From Chloroflexi bacterium 44-23 (GTDB lineage: Bacteria; Chloroflexota; Anaerolineae; Anaerolineales; Anaerolineaceae), in NCBI GenBank assembly GCA_001899005.1, contig MKUW01000019.1:317639-381638 (forward strand): DNA of 64,000 bases, read 5' to 3'. The position numbers were made by a program, and so were the translations under genes. Under the pieces are notes generated by a model. That model worked only from the letters and a program-made list of their open reading frames with translations. It had not been told where the DNA came from and ran no database searches. Below, piece by piece: positions 24,991-32,948 of the stretch (its first letter is position 1; every line of letters begins with the position of its first letter).

Positions 24991-25389
24991 ATGAATCTAT
25001 CTCGCTATTTTCTCAAATGGAAGCAGCCCCCCGCACTGGAGCGGCAACTTGAACTCAATGCGGAAGTGGTGGTGGCACTGGAAGCCCTGGCCATCCGCCG
25101 TCATTCGACGCCTACAGCCGTGATGGCCGAACTGGTACAGCGCGCCCTGTTAATGGAGCAGGTGGAAAAAGAAACCTGGCAAAATTGGCAGAGCCTGACC
25201 CCGCGTGAAAAAGAAGTGACTGCCCTGATTTGTAATGGTCTTTCCACCACCGCCATCTGTGCACACCTGGGGGTTGCCAACGAGACGGTGCGCACCCATG
25301 TACGCAATCTGCTGGGAAAATTTGGGGTGGCCAACCGCAAAGAATTGCGCCGTTTGTTGGCTAAATGGGATTTTAGTGCCTGGACCTGA
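24991..25389 (+). CDS. RHH-like plus LuxR-type HTH transcription factor
   Basis: The N-terminal part (LERQLELNAEVVVALEALAI, then PTAVMAELVQRALLM) looks like a ribbon-helix-helix domain. The C-terminal 65 residues are a clear GerE/LuxR HTH: LTPREKEVTALICNGLSTTA, then HLGVANETVRTHVRNLL. No receiver domain is present. The ATG lies at the predicted transcription start and has no ribosome binding site, so translation is probably leaderless. It is the first gene of the proposed damage-inducible cassette and may regulate the rest. The pairing of two DNA-binding folds in one 132-residue protein is unusual. Confidence 0.75.
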   Translation: MNLSRYFLKWKQPPALERQLELNAEVVVALEALAIRRHSTPTAVMAELVQRALLMEQVEKETWQNWQSLTPREKEVTALICNGLSTTAICAHLGVANETVRTHVRNLLGKFGVANRKELRRLLAKWDFSAWT

Positions 25390-25487
25390 CCTTTTTTAGT
25401 GCTCCTTTGAGAAATCCCCCTGTTTTCACCCTGAATTTCCCCCCAAAGGGGATAGAAAAAATTTTCTAATATGAGTATGATGGGGGC

Positions 25488-26099
25488 ATGAATGCTCTTT
25501 TTCCGGCTCAATTACCCAATCAGTTGTTACTGGTGATGGGGGAACACGCAGCCAGTCACTGGATGCTGGAACTGGCTGCCTGGCTCTCCATGCAAGGGCC
25601 TGTGCGGGTTCTGGATGGGGGCAATCGTTTTAATGCCTATCCCGTGGCGCAATCCATTCGCCGCCAGAACTACGATCCCCGCCTGGCTTTGGGACGCATC
25701 CGCCTTTCACGCGCTTTTACCTGTTATCAGGTGCATGCTTTATTAACCGAATGGCCTGTTGTTCAGCATGCCACCCTCGTATTTGATTTACTGGCCACTT
25801 TTTATGATGAAAGTGTTAATTTGCCGGAAAGCCAGCGCCTCTTGCGCAAGGTTTTATGGCAGCTGGAGCAATTGAGCAAGCTGGCTCCCGTCGTGGTCAG
25901 CACGCGTATGCCTGCTACTATTTGTGCAGAACGCATGCTGCTGTTTGAAATGTTAAAGGAGCGGGCTGGCAGCTTTCGCCTGGAGCTGGAAATGCAGCCG
26001 CAAGATGTAGTGACAATTGCACCCAGCCAGCCCACCCTGTTGCCCTTTCCGGAGGGCAGTACAACTGCCAAATCGATTATCAGGAGGAAATATGGGTAG
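25488..26099 (+). CDS. RecA-fold protein lacking Walker A (ImuA/RadA-like)
   Basis: The 203-residue protein reads like the core of a Rad51/RadA-family ATPase: RLSRAFTCYQVHALLTEW recalls the vaRAfn.dh..ll segment, HATLVFDLLATFYDES recalls Walker B, and LAPVVVSTRMP the following strand. Where Walker A should be, there is VMGEHAASHWMLELAAW, with Gly but no GKT/S. It is therefore unlikely to hydrolyse ATP in the usual way. This is how ImuA relates to RecA in the ImuAB mutasome, so a structural role for recruiting the polymerase is suggested. A near-palindrome TAGAAAAAATTTTCTA lies upstream (25453-25468). Its stop overlaps the next start by 8 bases. Confidence 0.6.
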   Translation: MNALFPAQLPNQLLLVMGEHAASHWMLELAAWLSMQGPVRVLDGGNRFNAYPVAQSIRRQNYDPRLALGRIRLSRAFTCYQVHALLTEWPVVQHATLVFDLLATFYDESVNLPESQRLLRKVLWQLEQLSKLAPVVVSTRMPATICAERMLLFEMLKERAGSFRLELEMQPQDVVTIAPSQPTLLPFPEGSTTAKSIIRRKYG

Positions 26100-26364
26100 A
26101 ACCATCCCATCCATTACACAGGTCTTCATGCATGAAGAACAGTCACTTTCCCGTTTCCGGCGCGCCTTGCGACGAAGCGATCAACTGGCACTGGATGAGC
26201 TGCTTTCCAGCGCCCGCCAGCATATCGCTGCGGCTGCCTATGCTACCCATGTGTTGCCGATGGAAACTTTTCTGGTGGCCATGATACTGGAAGAACACAA
26301 GGAGGTGCGGCGCCTGCGGGATGAAGTGGAACGGCTGCGCCAGCAATGTGATGCAAACGATTAA
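26092..26364 (+). CDS. Small helical protein of the polymerase cassette
   Basis: The frame is open from 26017, but AGGAGG (26082-26087) precedes ATG 26092 and decides the start, giving 90 residues. The protein is mostly alpha-helical (FMHEEQSLSRFRRALRRSDQ, then ILEEHKEVRRLRDEVERLR) with a C-terminal coiled coil of heptad type. No known domain is recognised. It overlaps the RecA-like gene before it and the polymerase gene after it, so all three are probably translated together. The coiled coil suggests a bridging subunit, which is inference only. Confidence 0.7.
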   Translation: MGRTIPSITQVFMHEEQSLSRFRRALRRSDQLALDELLSSARQHIAAAAYATHVLPMETFLVAMILEEHKEVRRLRDEVERLRQQCDAND

Positions 26365-28663
26365 TGGCTGGTTGTTGGATCTATTTGAAGATACCCAGGC
26401 TGCGGGTGTGGTGCTATGGGTACTGACTGATGAAGGGAAACGTGTGCGTTTGCACCAGCCGTTCCCGATTCGTTTCTCCCTTTCCGGCCCTGCAAAAGTC
26501 CTGCGCCAGGTATGGCGCTTTTTAAAATCGCATGCCAGCCAGCCGCAATTAAGTCGCCGGGAAGGGCGTGATCTCTTTCATCCAGAGCCGGTGGATCTTT
26601 TGGTGGTGGAAGTTGCCTCCTTTTCCCTGCAACAACGCCTCTTTCGTGAACTGCTCGATCGCTATCCTGACCTGCTCTATTATGATGCCGATGTGAGCCT
26701 GCCGCTACGTTATGCTGCCAAAACAGACAGTTTTCCACTTTGCCGCTGCGAGATTACCTGCTTTGAATCAGGCCTGATGCATCAATTTATTGTGCGTGAC
26801 AGCCCCTGGGAGCTTGACCCGCAGGCCCCAGCATTGACCATTATGAATCTTGAACCGGATTGTGATCCTCTGCATGCCAGCCCGCAGGCACTGCTGGTTT
26901 CCGTCGCCGGGGTTAATTACCGCCTTTCACTGCACCCAGCGCGAGCGCTGTTGATCAATCTGCAGGCGCTCTTAAAACGACATGACCCGGATGTGCTGCT
27001 GACGCGCTGGGGCGATACCTGGCTGCTGCCATTTTTGGTCCAGCTTGCCGAGAAAAACGAAATTACGCTGGCACTCAATCGCGAACCCGGACATGGATTT
27101 TTGCAGCGTCCGGAACGCTCCTACTTTTCTTATGGCCAAATCATGTACAGCGGCCAGCAATTTCATCTATTTGGGCGCTGGCATATTGATCGCCAAAATG
27201 CCATGTTCTGGACTGACTTTGGTTTGGATGGAATTATAGAGATGGCGCGTGTTACCTCCCAGCCTGTGCAAGTGGCAGCTCGTACCTCGCCCGGCACCGG
27301 CATTTCCTCCATGCAAGTGCTGACGGCTTTACGCAATAATATCCTGGTGCCCTGGCACAAACAACAGGGAGAACGCCCCAAAACTGCGCTGGAATTGATC
27401 GAATCGGATTTGGGAGGTCTTGTCTACCAACCGCTGGTGGGTCTGCACCGCGATGTGGGTGCCATTGATTTTATTTCGATGTACCCAGCCATCATGGTGC
27501 GTTGCAATATCTCCCCCGAAACCAACAAGACCGGCCTGCTCGAAACCGGTGATGAACCGGCGGGGCTGATCCCACTGACGTTAGAGCCGCTGTTAAAGAA
27601 GAGAGTGGCACTCAAACAACGCGCTGCCAACCTGCCCAACTGGGATCCGCGCCGCAAACTGGATAAAGCCCGTTCAGGTGCCCATAAATGGCTGCTGGTG
27701 ACCTGTTTTGGCTATCTGGGGTATAAAAATGCCCGTTTTGGGCGTATCGAAGCGCACGAAGCGGTCACCGCCGGCGGGCGCGAGGCCTTGCTGCGTGCCA
27801 AAGAAGCGTCGGAAGACATGGGGTTTCAGGTTCTGCACATGTATGTGGATGGACTCTGGATTTACCAGGCCGGAAAAAACCAGCCGCAGGATTTTGTGCC
27901 TTTGCTGGATGAAATTGCGCGGCGGACCGGCCTGGCGATTGCCTTGGATGGCGTCTACCGCTGGGTGGCTTTCCTGCCCTCACGCGTCAATGCACGTGTA
28001 CCGGTGCCTAACCGCTATTTTGGCGTCTTTCAGGACGGTTCGCTCAAGGTGCGCGGGCTGGAAGCGCGCCGGCGTGATTCAGCCCCGTGGGTGGCGCGTA
28101 TGCAGATGGATCTGCTTGAATATCTAGCACAGGCCGAGGACGCAGACCAGCTGCCCGATTACATCCCGGGGGCGATGGCAATTTTGCGGCGGCACCTGGC
28201 TAATTTACAGGCTGGGCGGGTGCCCCTGGAAGACCTGCTGGTGGCCTTACGTCTGAGCCGCGAGCCGCAGGAATACACCGTCAAGACGGCCGGAGTGCGT
28301 GCCGCCATGCAGCTGCAAGAGATTGGCAAAAGCCTGCGCCCCGGTCAGCGCGTGCGCCTGCTCTACCTGCGCGGGGGCCAGGTACAGGCCTGGGATATGC
28401 CTGGCAAGCCCGATGCGCGCTGTATCGACCTGGGGCGCTATTACGAACTGGCCGTGCGGGCGGCTTCGGCTGTTTTTTATCCGCTCGGCCTTTCCGAAGA
28501 CGAATTACGTGCCTGGCTGAAGGGTGGTATTCAGCTTTGTTTCCAGTTTGCTCTGCCAGCCGGTAAGCGCCAAATCTTGCTGCCCCCCTCCAGCGAAGAG
28601 CAGGCCTGGCAGACGTTATTTTTGGGTGTGAAGACGGGTAAGCAGGAGTTGGTGATTGGTTGA
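26351..28663 (+). CDS. B-family DNA polymerase with altered catalytic motifs (PolB2-like)
   Basis: The frame opens at 26321; ATG 26351 (MQTINGWLLDLF) is preferred and overlaps the gene before by 14 bases. The C-terminal half holds family-B polymerase motifs: motif A DFISMYPAI (D373), motif B KWLLVTCFGYLGYKNARFG (K446, where NSxYG is expected), and motif C MYVDGLW (D500) where YxDTDS is expected, so the second Asp is Leu502. The exonuclease half is degraded: exo I reads NLE (166-168) in place of DIE, and exo II DPDVLLTRWGDTW lacks the FD pair. Proofreading should be absent. These changes recall archaeal PolB2/Dpo2, described as divergent and damage-linked. The last gene of the cassette; GC is visibly higher than in flanking genes. 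Confidence 0.85.
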   Translation: MQTINGWLLDLFEDTQAAGVVLWVLTDEGKRVRLHQPFPIRFSLSGPAKVLRQVWRFLKSHASQPQLSRREGRDLFHPEPVDLLVVEVASFSLQQRLFRELLDRYPDLLYYDADVSLPLRYAAKTDSFPLCRCEITCFESGLMHQFIVRDSPWELDPQAPALTIMNLEPDCDPLHASPQALLVSVAGVNYRLSLHPARALLINLQALLKRHDPDVLLTRWGDTWLLPFLVQLAEKNEITLALNREPGHGFLQRPERSYFSYGQIMYSGQQFHLFGRWHIDRQNAMFWTDFGLDGIIEMARVTSQPVQVAARTSPGTGISSMQVLTALRNNILVPWHKQQGERPKTALELIESDLGGLVYQPLVGLHRDVGAIDFISMYPAIMVRCNISPETNKTGLLETGDEPAGLIPLTLEPLLKKRVALKQRAANLPNWDPRRKLDKARSGAHKWLLVTCFGYLGYKNARFGRIEAHEAVTAGGREALLRAKEASEDMGFQVLHMYVDGLWIYQAGKNQPQDFVPLLDEIARRTGLAIALDGVYRWVAFLPSRVNARVPVPNRYFGVFQDGSLKVRGLEARRRDSAPWVARMQMDLLEYLAQAEDADQLPDYIPGAMAILRRHLANLQAGRVPLEDLLVALRLSREPQEYTVKTAGVRAAMQLQEIGKSLRPGQRVRLLYLRGGQVQAWDMPGKPDARCIDLGRYYELAVRAASAVFYPLGLSEDELRAWLKGGIQLCFQFALPAGKRQILLPPSSEEQAWQTLFLGVKTGKQELVIG

Positions 28664-28724
28664 TTGTTGATTGGTTGACTGGTCGACAGCCAGGGCACAG
28701 TAAGGGCGAGGAAGAGAGGGGTGG

Positions 28725-28865
28725 GTTGGGGCGAGGCAAAAGGAGTTGGGATTGTTTTCGTTGATTTTTCTTGCCTCGCCCTTACGATGCGATGTTGGGA
28801 CGAGGCTACGTGGGGGGTGTTGGGGCGAGGCAAAAGGAGTTGGGATTGTTTTCGTTGATTTTTCT
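28725..28865. repeat. Duplicated 47-bp repeat, period 94
   Basis: A 47-base block occurs at 28725-28771 and again at 28819-28865 without mismatch by eye, 94 bases apart. Each is followed by CTCGCCCTTAC; the inverted form GTAAGGGCGAG is at 28700-28710. It lies between the polymerase stop and the lysS stop. It may be a stem-loop or recombination relic. No encoded protein is apparent. Confidence 0.75.
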
Positions 28866-28901
28866 CGGCTCGCCCTTACTGGCTGACCACGCCCTTACTG
28901 A

Positions 28902-30416
28902 TTATTCTTCCAGTTTGCGCAAATGCGGAAAGAGTAGCACTTCACGGATGGTCTGTTGGTTGGTGAGCAACATGACCAGGCGATCGACGCCCATGCCGAA
29001 GCCGCCCATGGGGGGCATGCCGTATGACATGGCGCGCAGGTAGTCCTCGTCCATGGGGTGCTGCTCTTCATCATCGCTGGTGAAATCCGTGCCCATTTCC
29101 AGGAAGCGCTGCTCCTGATCAAGCGGGTCATTCAGTTCGCTGAAGGCATTGCATAGTTCCATGCCGGCAATAAAACCCTCAAAGCGTTCCACGGTGCCAG
29201 GGTCGTCCGGTTTGCTTTTGGCCAGCGGGGAAATGTCGCGCGGGTAATCGTATAAAAAGGTTGGCTGCACCAGCGAAGGTTCTAGATAATCGCCGATTAG
29301 GGTATCAATTAATTTGCCCCGCGGACTGCCGGGTTTGAAGGGGTAGCCTTTGGCTTTCATGGCTGCTTCCAGGCTGGTGGAATCACTGTGCTCATTGATA
29401 TCGATGCCGGTGACGTCGATCAGCCCTTGCCGCAGTTCCAGCCGCCGCCAGGGCGGGTTTACATCTATCGTGTGACCTCGGAAATTTAATATACGTGTAC
29501 CTAAGATTTGGTCACAAACAAAGGAGACCATCTTCTCGGTGATTTCCATGACGGTGTGATAATCGGCATAAGCCATGTAAAATTCGATCTGGGTGAATTC
29601 AGGGTTGTGTTTATAAGAGACGCCTTCGTTACGGAAATCGCGCCCAATTTCATAGACGCGGTCAAATCCACCGACGATCAGGCGTTTAAGATACAGTTCA
29701 AAGGAAATACGCAGAAATAATTCCTGTTTTAACTGGTTGTGAAAGGTGACAAACGGCCGTGCGGCTGCACCGCCATAAATGGGCTGCAAGATGGGTGTTT
29801 CCACTTCCAGAAAATCCATGTCATCCAAAAATTTACGTATAGCCTGTATCGTTTTGGCACGAACGCGGAATATCTCACGTACTTCCGGATTGACTGCCAG
29901 GTCAGCATAACGCTGGCGATAGCGGGTTTCAGGATCATTTAACGTGGCGTGGCGCACTACCTGGCCATCAACAACTTCATCCTTGGCCGCGGGCAGGGGA
30001 GTCACAGCTTTGGAGAGCATCCGGAAGGATTGCACATGCACGGAAATTTCTCCTGTCTTGGTGCGGAAGAGTGTGCCTTGCGCTTCAATGTAATCACCGT
30101 TATCGAAAAGATCTTTTAGGACTTGCAACCCTTCTGGCCCAATTTCGTTGACGCGGAAGAAGAGTTGTATGCGCCCGGAGCCATCCTCAATGTGAAAAAA
30201 GGCGACCTTACCCATCAATCGCATTGCGCGGATTCGCCCTGCAACAGTAGCCGTCAGGGGTTCTTCATTGCCGCTTTGCTCATGTGCTTCAAAGGCAGTG
30301 ATAGCCTCTTGATTACGATGGGTGACATGCGAACGCAGGGGATATGGGTCAATGCCTTCACTCCGCATTTGTTCAATCTTTTCCAGTCTGATCTTTTCAA
30401 GCTCAGTTCGTTCCAT
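28902..30416 (-). CDS. lysS: Lysyl-tRNA synthetase, class II
   Basis: The 504-residue protein has an N-terminal OB-fold anticodon-binding domain (TVAGRIRAMRLMGKVAFFHI, residues about 55-155) and a class II core. Motif 2 is FRNEGVSYKHNPEFTQIEFY, and motif 3 is GFGMGVDRLVMLLT near the C-terminus. The stretch ERFEGFIAGMELCNAFSELN is characteristic of LysRS. It charges lysine tRNA in the cytoplasm. Length is normal for bacterial LysRS. It follows greA on the same strand, separated by a terminator. Confidence 0.97.
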   Translation of the reverse strand: MERTELEKIRLEKIEQMRSEGIDPYPLRSHVTHRNQEAITAFEAHEQSGNEEPLTATVAGRIRAMRLMGKVAFFHIEDGSGRIQLFFRVNEIGPEGLQVLKDLFDNGDYIEAQGTLFRTKTGEISVHVQSFRMLSKAVTPLPAAKDEVVDGQVVRHATLNDPETRYRQRYADLAVNPEVREIFRVRAKTIQAIRKFLDDMDFLEVETPILQPIYGGAAARPFVTFHNQLKQELFLRISFELYLKRLIVGGFDRVYEIGRDFRNEGVSYKHNPEFTQIEFYMAYADYHTVMEITEKMVSFVCDQILGTRILNFRGHTIDVNPPWRRLELRQGLIDVTGIDINEHSDSTSLEAAMKAKGYPFKPGSPRGKLIDTLIGDYLEPSLVQPTFLYDYPRDISPLAKSKPDDPGTVERFEGFIAGMELCNAFSELNDPLDQEQRFLEMGTDFTSDDEEQHPMDEDYLRAMSYGMPPMGGFGMGVDRLVMLLTNQQTIREVLLFPHLRKLEE

Positions 30417-30450
30417 TTTTGTTCCTTCTCGTGCGCTTCATTGATTCAAG

Positions 30451-30484
30451 AAAAAACCCCGCCTTAAGTTGGTGCTGGCGGGGG
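30451..30484 (-). terminator. Terminator after greA
   Basis: On the minus strand CCCCGCC (complement of 30477-30483) pairs with GGCGGGG (complement of 30457-30463), followed by a T-rich run from AAAAAA at 30451-30456. It separates greA from lysS, whose start is 35 bases further. Confidence 0.85.
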
Positions 30485-30500
30485 ATTGGCATTTCTTTTC

Positions 30501-30968
30501 TTAATCTAATCTAATTACATCTACTTTGAAAGTACCCGCCGGCGCGTTGACTGTTACGCGATCGCCAACTTTATGATTTAAGAGTGCCTTACCCAAAGGC
30601 GATTCATTCGATATTTTTCCAAGGTCAGGCTTTGCCTCAGCTGCACCCACGATGGTGTAATTTTCTTCTTCACCAACACCAACTTCCTTGATTGTAACTT
30701 TGGAGCCAACTTGAATGATATCCGGGTTTAAGGAACCTTCATCGACGACCCTGGCGGTTGCTAACAGGTATTCTAGTTCGATGATACGACCTTCGACAAA
30801 TGCCTGTTCGTTCTTGGCTGCTTCGTATTCCGCATTTTCAATCAGCTCGCCGCCCTCCATAGCTTCATGTAAACGTTCTGCCACTTCTTTACGCTTTTCA
30901 CCGCGTAAGAATTGTAGTTCGTTGAGAAGCTCATCGTAGCCTTCTTGTGTCAGAAATGAAACGGACAT
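30501..30968 (-). CDS. greA: Transcription elongation factor GreA
   Basis: The 155-residue protein has the GreA N-terminal coiled coil (LTQEGYDELLNELQFLRGEK, then ENAEYEAAKNEQAFVEGRI) and a C-terminal FKBP-like domain (NYTIVGAAEAKPDLGKISNE, then SPLGKALLNHKVGD). The acidic tip DE/EN pair in the coiled coil that stimulates RNA cleavage is kept. It rescues backtracked RNA polymerase. Length and domain order are normal. Minus-strand gene upstream of lysS with its own terminator. Confidence 0.96.
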   Translation of the reverse strand: MSVSFLTQEGYDELLNELQFLRGEKRKEVAERLHEAMEGGELIENAEYEAAKNEQAFVEGRIIELEYLLATARVVDEGSLNPDIIQVGSKVTIKEVGVGEEENYTIVGAAEAKPDLGKISNESPLGKALLNHKVGDRVTVNAPAGTFKVDVIRLD

Positions 30969-31458
30969 TTTCTTTCCTTACTTCACATGATGGTTTTATG
31001 GCTTTTTTAAAAGAAAGAAACCTCTCTATTCGAGGGATTCCTGAATTCGGTGAGGCAAGCCATAAATTGAGAAGATAGTATCATAATTCAAATTTAAATA
31101 CAAGCGATTTTTGTATCTTTTCAAAAATAGAGAGGGAGTGTTTTTAGGCAGGCAATTGCCCGCATAAAAAACACTCTTCAATCCCGTTTTATCTAAAGAA
31201 TAGCGATTTTTGTATATTAGGCCTATTCTTTGAGGATTATGCGGCAGGTTTGAAAAAACTACTGTTCACTCTGGTTAGACAACATTTGATCTGGATAAAT
31301 CAGTATCAATAGCAAGAGATGAACTTACTATCAGGTTGTGGATCACCTGATAGTACTCTCATCCTCATGAATTAAGTGATGTTAATTTTTGTAAAGATTG
31401 TTGATCATTGCGCCTGGATTGATTAGGTCACAATCAAACGGGAAGTCCTAAATTGTTG
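30969..31458. other. Intergenic region holding a palindromic repeat element
   Basis: No gene is supported. Apart from the element at 31103-31215, the stretch is AT-rich and should contain the greA promoter on the minus strand. A short inverted repeat (ATCAGGTTGTGGATCACCTGAT, arms at about 31331-31352) is also visible. Confidence 0.5.
31103..31215. repeat. Small palindromic repeat element flanked by 14-bp direct repeats
   Basis: AGCGATTTTTGTAT occurs at 31103-31116 and 31202-31215. Between them lies an imperfect hairpin, from GAGTGTTTTTAGGC to ATAAAAAACACTC (31136-31176), centred on GGCAATTGCC. The same architecture recurs at 44437-44548 and half of it at 43133-43166. The 14-base direct repeats look like a target duplication, but may be part of the element. 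Confidence 0.6.
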
Positions 31459-32610
31459 TCAATAACGAAAAACAGCTGCGCATTCCTTTTGATCGGGCAT
31501 TTCTGCAATTGGCAAGACATATACCTTGCCGCCCTTTTCCAGGGTTTCCAATGCTGCCAGATTGAGTAAGTCCGTATCTCCCTTTTCCGAATCATCAATC
31601 ACATCGACTCGCAGTGCCTCAATATCAACCTTGCCAAACACCTGCTTATCGGCAGCAACAAAAAGATGGGATACTTTGCCTAATGCGGTTGCCAGGATAA
31701 TTTGACGAATATTGTCGCTTGCTTGCGCAGTAACTTTATAGCGAGAGTAGACTTCTATTGCCTGGTCAAGATCTTTTTTGAAAATTGGTTCCACCAGATT
31801 CCAGGCTTCTTTGTGCAGTTCCTTGTTACTCAATTGCTCAGGATTTCCGGGTAAGCCTCCCTGGATCAGATTGGGATAGGAGTTTGCCTGCTCATAGAGC
31901 GGAAATAAATAATCCACACCGGCCAACACAAGTGGAGATTGCTCTCCCTCCAACTCTTTGAGCAGTTCTTCATCAATTTTGTGAAACCAGCGTAGCAGGG
32001 TATTCTTTTCATTATCCGACGGGTCATGCCCGTGGTAAACGGCTGGCCGCTTACCAAAACCAGGTGTAGCGCTGCTGGTATGGAACTGTAAATGAGAGGT
32101 AAATGAGTCGAAGTTTAACGCTTGTGCCAGATCGGGCAAATCATTTTCTGCATCGAATTCCGCGACAGAATACTTGGTCCCCTCTAAAAGTCGTACTTTA
32201 TTCTGGCTTAATGCCAGGATATAAAAATGCCCGTCATGAGCAAAATAGGGTAGCAAGGGTTTGAAATGAAAGTAGTTTGAAATGACCAGCAATTCTTCAA
32301 ATGGCAAAGGCAGGCGGTATGAGTGAAAAATATCTTTTCCTAGAAAGACTGCCAGTCCTTCGCTTTGATGCTGCCAAAAATGGCCATATCCAAATAGCCG
32401 TTGGGCAGGTTCCAGGATCGCCTGTGCATCAGGCACACGCCAGCCAAGCGCCACGAGTTCTTTCTCTGCTTGATTAAGCAAATTCTTTAAGCGGAGTCGA
32501 CCCTCCTGGGTTTCTCTGCCGCTACGATATCCCGGCATGTAAATGGATACACACTCACTTGGATAGGGTTGCAAAAAAATCTTCAGATCATCTTTGGTTA
32601 TGATGTCCAT
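31459..32610 (-). CDS. baeRF-type (bacterial archaeo-eukaryotic release factor-like) protein
   Basis: The 383-residue protein reads as a baeRF family member: ECVSIYMPGYRSGRETQEGR near the start, RLKNLLNQAEKEL, then a middle domain (FYILALSQNKVRLLEGTKYS) and a C-terminal part (LATALGKVSHLFVAADKQVF). These proteins share the eRF1/Pelota fold and are thought to act on ribosomes, for example to counter translation inhibitors; bacterial function is not settled. It begins with ATG 32608-32610 and has GGAGC ahead. It is monocistronic between two repeat-rich gaps. Confidence 0.75.
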   Translation of the reverse strand: MDIITKDDLKIFLQPYPSECVSIYMPGYRSGRETQEGRLRLKNLLNQAEKELVALGWRVPDAQAILEPAQRLFGYGHFWQHQSEGLAVFLGKDIFHSYRLPLPFEELLVISNYFHFKPLLPYFAHDGHFYILALSQNKVRLLEGTKYSVAEFDAENDLPDLAQALNFDSFTSHLQFHTSSATPGFGKRPAVYHGHDPSDNEKNTLLRWFHKIDEELLKELEGEQSPLVLAGVDYLFPLYEQANSYPNLIQGGLPGNPEQLSNKELHKEAWNLVEPIFKKDLDQAIEVYSRYKVTAQASDNIRQIILATALGKVSHLFVAADKQVFGKVDIEALRVDVIDDSEKGDTDLLNLAALETLEKGGKVYVLPIAEMPDQKECAAVFRY

Positions 32611-32948
32611 TCGTGCTCCTTTTTTTCATATTGATTCAGGAAGGGTTGTTAAACAGTTCCAACTTCAACCCCCATCCAACATTAGATGGTTGTTGTATGC
32701 TGGTGTTAAATTCCTCATATGTAACCTGATTATATGATTTTCTGGAGCTGTCTGTCAACTTCAGGGGGGAAGGTACCTGCCCGATCATCTATCGGCACAT
32801 TCCATACTAATTTGGGCGAAGCCTTGTATTTTTTTAAAAAAACCCCTCTGCCCCTAATTTACAAAAAGATACGAAAACTTGCTACAATATTATTGAAAAA
32901 CGAAATCTCAGAATTATTTACTCAATATTTTTTGGGAGGGTTAATCCA
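32611..32948. other. Intergenic region with partial palindromic repeat
   Basis: No gene is supported. CTCTGCCCCTAATT at 32846-32859 exactly matches, in inverted orientation, the left arm of the element at 44437-44548, so this may be a decayed end of that repeat. The rest should contain the two divergent promoters for the genes at 32610 and 32949. Confidence 0.45.

Noticed and set aside
26017..26091. N-terminal extension of the small helical protein
   Set aside because: The frame is open but lies inside the RecA-like gene; AGGAGG right before ATG 26092 decides the start.
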